The position numbers and the translations under genes are program-made. Under the pieces are notes generated by a model. It was not told the origin of the DNA and did not search any database. It worked only from the letters and a program-made list of their open reading frames with translations. Source: Membranipora membranacea (taxonomy: Eukaryota; Bryozoa; Gymnolaemata; Cheilostomatida; Membraniporidae). From it: DNA of 64,000 bases. Below, in pieces: positions 1-8,792 of this stretch. How positions within the stretch are numbered: position 1 is the first letter of the stretch; every line of letters begins with the position of its first letter. The stretch spans positions 20,271,387-20,335,386 of the forward strand of contig OU612069.1 in NCBI GenBank assembly GCA_914767715.1. Direction: 5' to 3'.

Positions 1-154
1 TATTACTGTGATATCCAAGAAAAAGAGATTGGGCAACAGAAGATTTTATTCAAGCCTTTCTCTAAAAGCCAAATTCACAATCGGTTTGCGATTTCCATCG
101 TAAGCCAAATTGGCGATATTGATATATATTTCTTGGATCCGAATCACTACCCAT

Positions 155-640
155 ACTGTTAATGTTGAACAAGTTTGATCCGAATTGCTAGCAGTCGCGC
201 CATTCCCATTCTACTGGTGAGCCGGCGGTGGCGGTAGCTCAAACCCTAAATGCAGGCAAATTGAATCATACTTGATCTACTGTTAATTGAGGGCCGCCTT
301 TCACACGTAAACCTAGCTTGTCCATCCTTACCTTGTACACAAGTGGGGTGAAGAGATCTGATGACCATAGGGCAGGCAGGGTGGTGCAGTGGTTAGGATT
401 TGAACTTCTCGATCTGAGAGTTGCAGGTTCGAATCCCGGTCACTACCCATGCTGCTGAAGGAGGTGAGCTCTCTGGACAAAAACATGTTCTCATTGGCCC
501 CAAAAGTGTCACTGAATAGCAAATAAAGTGATAATATAAACCTGTGTCCAAGTTGTCAGCAGTGCGGCTCACCAGTAGAATGGGAATGGCGCAACTGCTG
601 GCAATTTGGACCAAACTTGTTCTTCATTAAAGGGTCAGCC
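155..640. repeat. Foldback element with inverted arms enclosing a tRNA-like SINE
   Basis: The stretch at about 160-231 (containing CGCCATTCCCATTCTACTGG) returns as its reverse complement at about 562-636, with scattered mismatches. The arms enclose about 330 bases that include a tRNA-like SINE core. This is either a foldback (MITE-like) element carrying a SINE or two oppositely oriented copies of one repeat. No coding capacity is visible. The precise ends and any target-site duplication were not resolved. Confidence 0.6.
372..560 (+). mobile_element. tRNA-derived SINE (family A)
   Basis: A box-A-like stretch (TGGTGCAGTGGTTAGGAT, near 383-400) is followed about 30 bases later by a box-B-like GGTTCGAATCCCGG (near 426-439). 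This is the internal Pol III promoter spacing of a tRNA-derived SINE head. It continues into a non-tRNA body with a CAAATAAAGTGATAATA-type tail. It is not a tRNA gene: the paired acceptor and anticodon arms are not preserved. Confidence 0.65.
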
Positions 641-641
641 C

Positions 642-975
642 TTTTAGAAAAGTGGATATATTACCCCATTGAATCGAATATTGTGAGTTCATAGAGCAAA
701 TGAAAATAATAATAAATTAAAAATTGTTGAGAATTGCATTTTAGTTTGTTTTTAAATATTTTAGCAAGGATCATAGTGGATCAATAGTTGTCAGGTGGAG
801 GGAATAAGTCACTATGATCCACTATGATCCACTTTGATCCCAATTTTCAGACTTCGCAGCAGTTTTACTGCAATTAAGTTCACAGGCTATTTTATTTCAT
901 ATGCCCTTATAACTTTTCAGCCTGAGATCTCCAAAACCATACCAAACATGGCCTAGCCCTAGTAGGACTGTCATT
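642..975 (-). repeat. Dispersed repeat R1, copy 1
   Basis: About 330 bases whose reverse complement matches 38330-38625 over nearly the whole length, including shared GACAGTCCTACTAG, CCATGTTTGGTATGG, CTGAAAATTGGGATCA and AATATATCCACTT blocks. It contains repeated GGATCATAGTGGATCA palindromic motifs. No open frame and no Pol III boxes are seen. It is probably a non-autonomous element. Confidence 0.7.
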
Positions 976-1009
976 TTAACAGTATGGGTATTTATTTATT
1001 TGGATGACT

Positions 1010-1115
1010 CTTATTATCATGTATGGATATTCTCGTTTGTCCCAAAAGGGGCATTTAATAGCAAAAATGTTCATTTATCAATTCTATACATTTATAAAAC
1101 CTAACACAATTGTCA
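1010..1115 (+). repeat. Degenerate SINE family A tail
   Basis: The block TTCTC..TTTGTCCCAAAAGGGGCATTTAATAGCAAA through CAATTGTCAG resembles the body and tail of the SINE at about 490-560. It stops some 25 bases before the splice acceptor of the first EGF exon, so it lies against that exon's polypyrimidine tract. Confidence 0.4.
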
Positions 1116-1141
1116 GATGCCTCGTTTTTTTTTCTTCTTAG

Positions 1142-4100
1142 ATGTACAGGAGTGTGAGAGTACAACCTGCCAAAACGGAGGGACTTGCAAGGAGAAAATT
1201 GGTCTGGGCACCATATGTTTATGTGTGGCTGGCTTTGAAGGATACTTTTGTGAGGTTAACACCAACGAGTGTCTCCCTAATCCTTGCCTTCATGGCGGCT
1301 CATGTGAAGACAAAGTTGACCACTTTATATGTACATGTGATGAGAATACGATCCCAAAGTGGGAGGGCCGAATTTGTGAAACAAGTGAGTTTCTTATAAC
1401 AGTGAAAGCTGGTTAATTCAAAGTCTAACGTCTAGGAACTAAGCCAATCTAGATCATGAGGATGTCCATAAAATACCTTTACGGCCAATCAAGTTCTGAC
1501 AATGTTGTGATTGGCTTAAAAGTCTTTTATTGAAAGTCAAAAATGTATCCCACCTCGGCCAAACATATCTCAATCAGGTGTGGCATTATTTATGCCAAAC
1601 ATTGGCCAGTTATTATTATATTATTACAACTATGGCAGCCAATTAAAAAATTGCAAAATAATTGTTTTCATTTCAGTGGTATCGCCATGTCTCACCGAAT
1701 CATGCAGCAATAATGGACAATGCCATGTCCTCGCCGATGCAGGAAGGACTCTCTGCGAATGTGATGCAGGATGGACTGGGACGAGCTGCGACGTGTCTAT
1801 CGATGATTGCTCAACGAACCCTTGTCACAATGGCGGTACATGTGAGGACGGTCATCTAGGATTCACCTGCACGTGTAAAACATATAAAACCGGCATCCAA
1901 TGTCAGGAAGGTAATTTCTAACACTTTTTGACAATGACATTATAATTATGACTGTCGTTATACTTTTAGTTTTATGCAGTAAGGAAGGCATCCAATGCAA
2001 GGAAGTTAAGCATTGATTGACAAGAATACGAAACGTGTGCAACACTTTTGACAATGACATTATAATTATAACTGTCCTCATATCTTTGTTTCTACATACT
2101 ACAAACTTAATCAGAATTTCCGCATCTGCATCTCTGTTTCCTTCTGTTCATCTCTGATCGCTTCTCGGCCTATTGGCTAAGATCAAAGTGTCATGGCTAA
2201 TGGCTGATTAGTGCCTGTTTCAGTTTCTGGCAGCTTGCTGCACACTCACGCTTAGGAGGTCCAACATGGCATCACCTCTAGGATGCATTCTAGTATGCTA
2301 GAATGCATCATACTCTAAGTATGAGGACTCCGGGCAACTTGCGTCCCTCTTTAGGGGCAGCCCACCCTCTGTTTTGTCATAAACAGGGCATCTGCATCTC
2401 TGTTTCCCACTTTGCGCATGTGCACCAATCAATTCAGGTTGGTTATCTTTGCACCGTAGCAACTGAACTAATTCAAATGTGCTTGGGTTCTCAAACTGAA
2501 AAGTCGCCCCACCCGAACTTGATAAAAGTTAGCTTCTATAGGCAAGTGTAATTAGGTCAATTGGGCCAGTTTGTGGCACTGTCGCTACGGTGCAGAGAGA
2601 CCCGTATCACAGAGTCAATCTGCAAGCAGTGCGCTGTTTTCCTTTAATGATGTGCCAGAATGACCTTGACCTTGACATTTATTATCTTCTCTTACCAGAC
2701 ATAACAGAATGTCAACCTACCACTTGCACTGAACACGGTGAGTGCAAGGAGAAGAGATACGGTGGTACGTTTTGTGTATGTGATCCTGGTTATATAGGAG
2801 ATGATTGTGGTGAAAGCATAAACGAATGTCGCTCCGATCCGTGCCAAAGAGGAGGCACATGTCAGGACATAGTGAACGGATATGTCTGTGACTGCCCTAG
2901 CCACCGGACTGGAGTGACTTGTCAAGAAGGTAAATGTTTTTAGATTATTGATCATCTATTTATAATAATTATCCCAATAATATGCACTTTGAGCATTTTC
3001 ATCTTCTCTGTTTAACCAAGGAGTCTCTAACTCGTTGGTTTGACAAACTTCAGCGGAATACTCTAACTTTGATGAGCTAGGTAGTACTACTACAGTACTA
3101 CCTAGTCATAGTAGGTAGTACTATAGCTCACTCAGTACTTCTGATCTAAAAATGTGTATCAGGACAGTTGCTCAGCTAAACAAAAAACGCCTCGAGTGGC
3201 TCAGCAACAAATACACAGTTGCCCATCTGTTTATCTATCATAAGATTGTGCGGTACCAACCATATCTTGTATTAGGAACTGGCGGCGATCACACTGTCAC
3301 CTAGATTACACTATTATCATGTGTATCTCTGATCGTTAGAGTCAATTTAGTAGCAGAACCTAACCCTTGTGGCGGAACTGCTACTAAGTGAATTAATTCA
3401 CTCTCTATCAATTAGAGATATACATGCAATAGTATATCACGTCATCAGTGTGGGCGGCGATTTCAAGAGAGAATCTTCTCAAAATGTTTTTTAACTGGAG
3501 TAAGAGGCAGCTCAGCTGGTTGGGGCGCCTGCCCTGTAATCCCCGAATTGCTCTCAGTTTGCAGGCAGCTCGGAGCATACCTAAGGCTATCGATTAAGCC
3601 TAGTAGTCAGTGAACTGCAGCAGGATTCGAACCAAAGACCTCTGATTACTGGGTTTAATTGATGCCCGAGGTGTGCCCTGACATGCCTGCAAAGTGGGAG
3701 CAACATGGCGCTGAATATGGTGGCCGCGCCCTTAAGACACCTATCTTTCTCAATCTTCGGAAAGAGAGAGAGAAGAGACAGATATTTTAAAGCTATAGTT
3801 GCGCCTCCCCATATTTGGTATCATGTTGAAGGTCTCAGTCTAATTAAGAGCACAACGGCAACCTTTTGAATAGCCTATGGACACAGTTGAAACCATTAGC
3901 TTCACCTTCAGGCTGCCAGAATGCTCTCAATGAGACTGTGACCTTCAATATGATACCATATATGGGGAGGCGCAGCATTTAGCAACATTACATTTAAAAA
4001 GAATAACTGACACCGATTCTTGTACTTGTCGTTGCAGACATAATAGACTGCGACTGTGACAGCTGTAACGGTCACGGCCAGTGTAAGGAGCTTAGAGGCG

Positions 4101-5976
4101 GAGGATATATATGTCTGTGTGAGGCTGGCTGGCGAGGATCGACAAAAGCAGACTGCAGTATCAACATCGATGATTGTAAGCCGAACCCGTGTGGCAACGG
4201 AGGCGTGTGTGAGGACCTGGTGTTAGACTATGAATGTGTCTGTACGGCTGGCTGGACGGGCAAGAGGTGTAACAAAGGTTGGTTCATATTCAGAATCTGT
4301 AGTTGTGCTCGGTCCACTGATATATGATATAACATATATATATTTTAGTTTAAGTTAATTTTAATTTTTTATATATTTGTAGTAAGGGAACTTAGGACAG
4401 AATTCAACTTTATTTCACTGACCGTTATGAAGGACATTGTGTTACCCTATGGACCGAGCCATTGATATGATTTCACAAAACACATATATATATATATATA
4501 TCTATAAAATATGTATATGCCTCGGTCCATAGCATAGGGTAACATAATGTCCTTCATAACGGTCAGTAAAGTAAAGTTGAATTCTGTCCAAAGTTCCCTT
4601 ACTACAAATATATCAAAATTGATAAAAAGATCTTAAATGTGACTAAATTTCCCAATTACATCTATGGCTTGTTTATTTTGTTCATCCTCGTGTGCGATTT
4701 GTCCTGAGCAATGTGTAGCCTCGCCATATGAGCATTAAATAAGATCACAATAGCGTATAACGACAGCGAAGATACACAATTATACTTGACAAAGAAATAC
4801 TAGACGGTAGACTCATGTCGACTGTGTCATAGAAAAAACCCAATTACAACGTGAAGGCCAACTAAGCTTGCATATCCAAAATTGAGGATCTCTGTTCCCA
4901 TGCTATGTCACATCGTATTTGATTATGAAAAAAAACACAATTGTCCAATAAAACAGAATCTGGGTATTGAAACACATTGTACTTGTCTCCCGTTTGAATT
5001 TGCAATTTTAGATTTATCTGCTTGTTGAATTCTCACCTCTAACCCAGGAGAGTCGATCCATATTACATTTTTACTACAGCATTTTTACACTTTTAACCAG
5101 TGTGTTGCTATAGCTGTGAGTTTCTACAGATAGAATATACCATTTCTTACTCATACCCTAACTTACCGGAAGTCACAAGGACTGCATGATTATTTAAATA
5201 TAGATGATCAAAATGATTAATTAAGTTTTTAGTGTCAGAGCCACCTCCAGTCCACCTTCAATCTCTATTTACCTGACAATAAAGCCCTTGCGAAAAAGTA
5301 AACAATCCTCCAAATATCCCCAATGTAGGTTTTATTCACCTTACACATATAAGAATCACGTCCATTTACAGTCTCGATACCCTGTGATACCGTGTGATAC
5401 CGTGTGATACCGTGTGATACCGTGTGATACCGTGTGATACCGTGTGATACCGTGTGATACCGTGTGATACCGTGTGATACCGTGTGATACCGTGTGATAC
5501 CGTGTGAGAATCCTAGATGTTGCTCAGTTTATTTGTTTACGGTATCATCAGTATAGGTCTACGGACTACTCATGTGGTACAGGAGCATTTGAGGTTAGAT
5601 GTCCTTACTGACACCACTGTGATCCGCCGGGAATCAAACACGGGGCCTCTCAAGTGAAAGACCAATGCCCTATCACTTGCACCACTGCAGTTCTAATTTA
5701 CCTTACACATATGTAAACAATTATTGTTTGCCTGTAGATATACCTGACTGTACCGATACCACCTGTAATGGTAAAGGGATTTGTAAAGAGAAGCGAGGCG
5801 GGGGAGCTCTGTGCGTATGTGAGAGAGGGTTTACAGGTCTAGACTGTAGCATCAATAGGGACGACTGCTGGAAACAGCTCTGCAAGCACGGCGCCACGTG
5901 TCAAGATGGCATCGACAGCTTTACTTGCCTATGCGCTGAAGGTTGGACAGGAAGATACTGTCACGTCAAAACATGA
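1142..5976 (+). CDS. Secreted EGF-repeat protein, 3' five exons (partial)
   Basis: Five exons are joined by GT-AG introns: 1142-1384, 1677-1910, 2699-2929, 4038-4277 and 5738-5976, where the TGA ends the protein. Every intron is phase 1, and each exon encodes two EGF-like domains with six cysteines per domain. The second domain of most pairs starts with an INEC- or IDDC-type motif, as in calcium-binding EGF modules. The first domain usually carries a CKEK or CKEL segment followed by GG. The 4038-4277 exon has no start codon, so a simple ORF search misses it. There is no membrane segment after the last EGF, so the visible end looks secreted. Extracellular ligand, matrix or receptor-binding roles are typical of such arrays, but no specific orthologue is recognised. 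The 5' end lies outside the window, and introns hold SINEs and foldback repeats. Confidence 0.85.
2122..2407 (+). mobile_element. U2 snRNA-headed SINE, copy 1, with 20-bp flanking direct repeats
   Basis: From 2157 the sequence reads ATCGCTTCTCGGCCTATTGG then CTAAGATCAAAGTGT. This is the conserved 5' end of U2 snRNA with one substitution and one extra A. A roughly 200-base unrelated body follows. A perfect 20-bp direct repeat (GCATCTGCATCTCTGTTTCC) lies at 2122-2141 and 2388-2407, which fits a target-site duplication from retroposition. It is not a functional U2 gene because all U2 sequence after about base 35 is replaced. It sits in the EGF gene intron. Confidence 0.75.
2435..2629. mobile_element. 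MITE-like element M1, copy 1
   Basis: About 195 bases closely matched at 19276-19472. The ends carry an imperfect inverted repeat (TTTGCACCGTAGC near the left end, GCTACGGTGCAG near the right). There is no ORF. It lies in the EGF gene intron, right after the U2-headed SINE. Confidence 0.7.
3281..3456. repeat. Foldback repeat
   Basis: The left arm around 3318-3360 (TGTGTATCTCTGATCGTTAG, then TTTAGTAGCAGAACC) pairs with 3376-3432 (GGAACTGCTACTAAGTGAA, then ATTAGAGATATACATG). Imperfect pairing extends outward to about 3281 and 3456. There is no coding content, and it is intronic. Confidence 0.55.
3498..3775 (+). mobile_element. tRNA-derived SINE (family C), rearranged copy
   Basis: The head GGCAGCTCAGCTGGTTGGGG resembles tRNA box A. 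The tail GGCGCTGAATATGGTGGCC through CTATCTTTCTCAATCTTC matches the tail of the reverse-strand copy at 54697-54846. Between them a segment around 3545-3585 (CTCTCAGTTTGCAGGCAG) is the reverse complement of the family's own body. The copy is therefore internally inverted or composite. It is intronic in the EGF gene. Confidence 0.65.
3800..3985. mobile_element. MITE-like foldback M2, copy 1
   Basis: The ends are inverted: GCGCCTCCCCATATTTGGTA followed by TCATGTTGAAGGTCTCAGTCT on the left, and GAGACTGTGACCTTCAATA then ATATGGGGAGGCGC on the right. The left half, reverse-complemented, matches 16715-16835 inside TRAP1, which shows that the element moved. There is no ORF. Confidence 0.7.
4371..4612. 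mobile_element. Large foldback element, about 90-base arms
   Basis: The left arm 4371-4460 (TTTGTAGTAAGGGAAC through GTTACCCTATGGACCGAG) is repeated in reverse complement at 4525-4612 (CTCGGTCCATAGCATAGGGT through GTTCCCTTACTACAAA) with a few mismatches. The AT-rich loop contains (TA)n. This fits a MITE or Foldback element without coding capacity. It lies between the fourth and fifth EGF exons. Confidence 0.7.
5371..5694 (-). mobile_element. tRNA-derived SINE (family B), copy 1, with expanded tail
   Basis: Read on the minus strand, the head CTGCAGTGGTGCAAGTGATA resembles box A and GTGTTTGATTCCCGG resembles box B. The body runs to the tail, which ends GGTATCGAGAC. Family members lie at 10238-10447 and 62381-62805. 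In this copy the tail unit is expanded into a 10-bp satellite (5381-5507). It is inserted just upstream of the last EGF exon. Confidence 0.7.
5381..5507. repeat. 10-bp tandem repeat (CGTGTGATAC)n
   Basis: Eleven perfect copies of CGTGTGATAC occupy 5391-5500. They are preceded by one variant copy (CCTGTGATAC) and followed by a partial copy. The array sits in the tail of a minus-strand SINE, where the sister copies have only one or two units. Confidence 0.95.
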
Positions 5977-8646
5977 CATTAATTTCAGGATTCCTGGCTA
6001 AGTTTAATGAAGGAATATACAATTTGATATAGTTATTAAGATCCTCCTACAGCGGAAAGTTACTATGATTAGGCTGATTTCATTTCATTGTTATCATTGT
6101 GAACTGACCAATCAGGTTCTAGTATTTATTTTTTTGCTGTTGGCATTCGTCGTGTAATTTATTTATATATTTCTTTCATGTTCATGTCAGTTTCGTTATT
6201 TTGTATTTTAAATGAACTTAAGTTTCAAAATCTCATCATATATCAGATATCATCTCTTTCATTTCACTCTCAACTAAACTTTTGCTGTAATCTGCTGTCA
6301 CGATAGTGTAGATTAGCTAACAGTCGAAGACTAATGCACCTGTGTAAAGGATTGAAGATCTGTTCTTATATATAATGCCTTGTTCACCTGAAGGTTATTC
6401 TCTCTATAATGAAAGTGTGTGGGGCTTGAAGTTTGTATTACCCAGGAAAAAAACCAAAGACCGATGTTGACACTTTATGGGAGTGAAACCTGCTACTCAT
6501 TTCTACAAGTCAGTCATACACCCGCATTCCATTCATCCACTTCATCCTCTGCCACCGTCCGCAGTGTAGGTGCCTTAGAGTTTTAGGATACCATTGCTTA
6601 CGGGGCAAATCCAAAATGATTTTAAGGCTAGATACCCAGCTTGCTTCCTTGGTGGCCAAAGCGATCGCTTCTCGGCCTATTGGCTAAGATCAAAGTGTCA
6701 CTGCCAATGGACAATTAGTGCCTGTTCCATTTCCTGGCGGTTTGCTGCACACTTACGATTAGGAGGTCCTCTATGGCCTCACCTCTAGGATGCAATCTAG
6801 ATTTCTAGTTGTAAAACACTCTCAGTGCCACACAATCTTATGGGGGACGCAAGCAGAGTGTGATGGTTTGGTGTTTAGAGCATACATTTGTTTGGGGATT
6901 AATCCTAACTTGGCAACCAAACACTAGAAATTATAATTGCATTGCTGACATTTAAGGCATGATGAACCAGACATAAAATTTCAAGCTAAGCCAACAGGTC
7001 ATAACGATACCCAACGAGCAAAATGGTATGTACTCATGCAGCTTACCAGATGATTTAGTATAAGATATGCTTGAGCTAGCTATACCCACAATGCAACCTG
7101 AGACTACCAGGCCTTCCAAAGAGTATCATATGTTAGTGACCTAATTTTGTTTAAATGTATCAGAGAATTGCATCGTGGGATATTTATAGCATATTAGAGG
7201 TATTATTGGCCAGCAGATTATTAGCTACCTTATTGCCATTGCAGCAAACGTATACTCAAAGATGAATGAAATTAGATGTTGCAAGGTAATAGCATCAAAA
7301 TATTAACCTTGTAAAGACGGCCAATGTCTGTTAATAAGATTGGTCGATAACTAGTCTAAGTGTTCAGACGGCTGCAATGCGAGTTACTGGCACTACATTA
7401 GTCTGATCATATTAACAAATTCAGTGAGCTAAAGTCATACCTTGACACACCCAAAACGTTTAACTCCATTCTGTGAAACACTCATAAATAGACAAAGTAC
7501 ACTCATCAGGAGATATCACCTTCACCGCAGTAGCCGATCTCTATCACAACAAACTCGCTACAAAGAGTCTTCGCATGGTGGCAACCGAACAAACTCCTAT
7601 GTTGACATTTACTCAATGCCCATCAGGCCGATATTCCACCATCCGGTACAGAGTAAACCTCCGCAAACTTTGTTTTAGAGCTAACTGTGTTCACTATTTA
7701 AATAGCGTTTTTTCAAAAAAGTAAACTTTTCATATGAATTTTTATCCATTTATTTTTACCGTCCATACTTTTAACAAGAGAGCACTCACATGAAGCATTT
7801 TATTTCTCTAATTGATGAGACAAATGAACACGTCATCATCATCATCATCATCACCCCGTCAATGAAGCTACAGGTCTCTGAGACCCACCATAGTGTGATT
7901 AAATGCGGCCTTTCTGATAAAACGGCAACTTTAATGGGTATTTTAAAATGATGTCAAATAATCTAGTTCTCAGTCTATAGTAGAATACTGCTCTAGGTTG
8001 TAGAACAGCCTGTGGCCCAGTTTCAGATAAGACAGGAACTTTAATGAGAAATTTAATAGATGCATAGGAAATCCAGTGACACCTTTCATGTTGCATTTGA
8101 TTTATTTAGGGAAATTGATTAAAATGGTGATTGTGGGCTTGGTCCGGATGATTTTGCACCTTTCTAAGTTCTAGGGTTTTGATGACTGCATTTAAAATTT
8201 TGACATGCACGTTTTAATTCTCTTCAGTCATGTGGTTGTGTTAATTTTACAAGGTACATGATTTGGAAATAAGGTGCTTCAGCAAGTACAAACTTCTTTC
8301 CAGCTATCCGATTTGATACCGGTTTAAGCTGCAGTTAGGGGCGTCGGTCATCTAGAACCCAGCAAATTTTTTTACTATCCTTCAAATTGATAGTAGTTAT
8401 CACAAAGGAAAATCATCGGCAGAAGGCTGAGTGCGGCTAAATACTGTGCCAAATAATGTTGTGCGCCCCAAGTCATCCTCAGTCTAGATCATGTTAGATC
8501 AAGTTCTGCCTGCGTTCCAGTGGTCACCTGTGACCCGATGAGGGGAAGCAACTCCTATTGCTGACAAATGAATCGAACTTGGTCTGCCCTAAGCTTGCAG
8601 CAGTAAGCAGATTACAGAAATTTCCAGGCACAGTATCGCAGACCTC
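5977..8646. other. Intergenic region between EGF and NHL genes
   Basis: The first few hundred bases should be the 3' UTR of the EGF gene; no clear AATAAA was picked out. A second U2-headed SINE lies at 6664. A (TCA)n run of about 20 bases lies near 7836. A related pair of blocks, each containing GAACTTTAATG or CAACTTTAATG, lies near 7910 and 8020. Upstream exons of the NHL gene may be hidden here, because the first exon found needs two bases from a preceding exon. I could not identify them. Confidence 0.5.
6664..6840 (+). mobile_element. U2 snRNA-headed SINE, copy 2
   Basis: From 6664 it repeats the same U2 5' head as at 2157, with the identical extra A and the TATT variant. It then carries the same body: ATTAGTGCCTGTTCC, TTTGCTGCACACTTACG, TTAGGAGGTCC and CACCTCTAGGATGCA. 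Because it shares derived changes with copy 1, it is a family member rather than an independent U2 pseudogene. It appears to diverge or be truncated after about 6805. Confidence 0.75.
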
Positions 8647-8715
8647 AGCCTGTCTTGACAAGCTTTGGTCGGTGGGTAACCATCACCCACCGAACAAAGC
8701 CTGTCGAGACTGGCT
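8647..8715. repeat. Short perfect-loop hairpin H1, copy 1
   Basis: AGCCTGTCTTGACAAGCTTT at the left pairs with AAAGCCTGTCGAGACTGGCT at the right. The inner arms GGTCGGTGGGT and ACCCACCG close around a loop of about 7 bases. The stem is about 31 bp with few mismatches. A relative lies at 14051-14162. Confidence 0.65.
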
Positions 8716-8792
8716 ACGCCCACCTGTGTGTACCAGGACAGGAATGCAATTAAGCTGAGCTATCATTTGATTTCCACTCTTTTTTGTTGCAG

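Noticed and set aside
383-445. A tRNA gene
   Set aside because: Box A- and B-like motifs are present but acceptor and anticodon stems do not pair, and the sequence runs on into a SINE body. The same applies to the heads at 5694, 10447 and 48180.
2157-2192. A functional U2 snRNA gene
   Set aside because: Only about the first 35 bases match U2. The branch-site recognition and Sm regions are absent.
5391-5500. CRISPR array
   Set aside because: A 10-bp head-to-tail repeat without spacers in an animal intron is a simple satellite.
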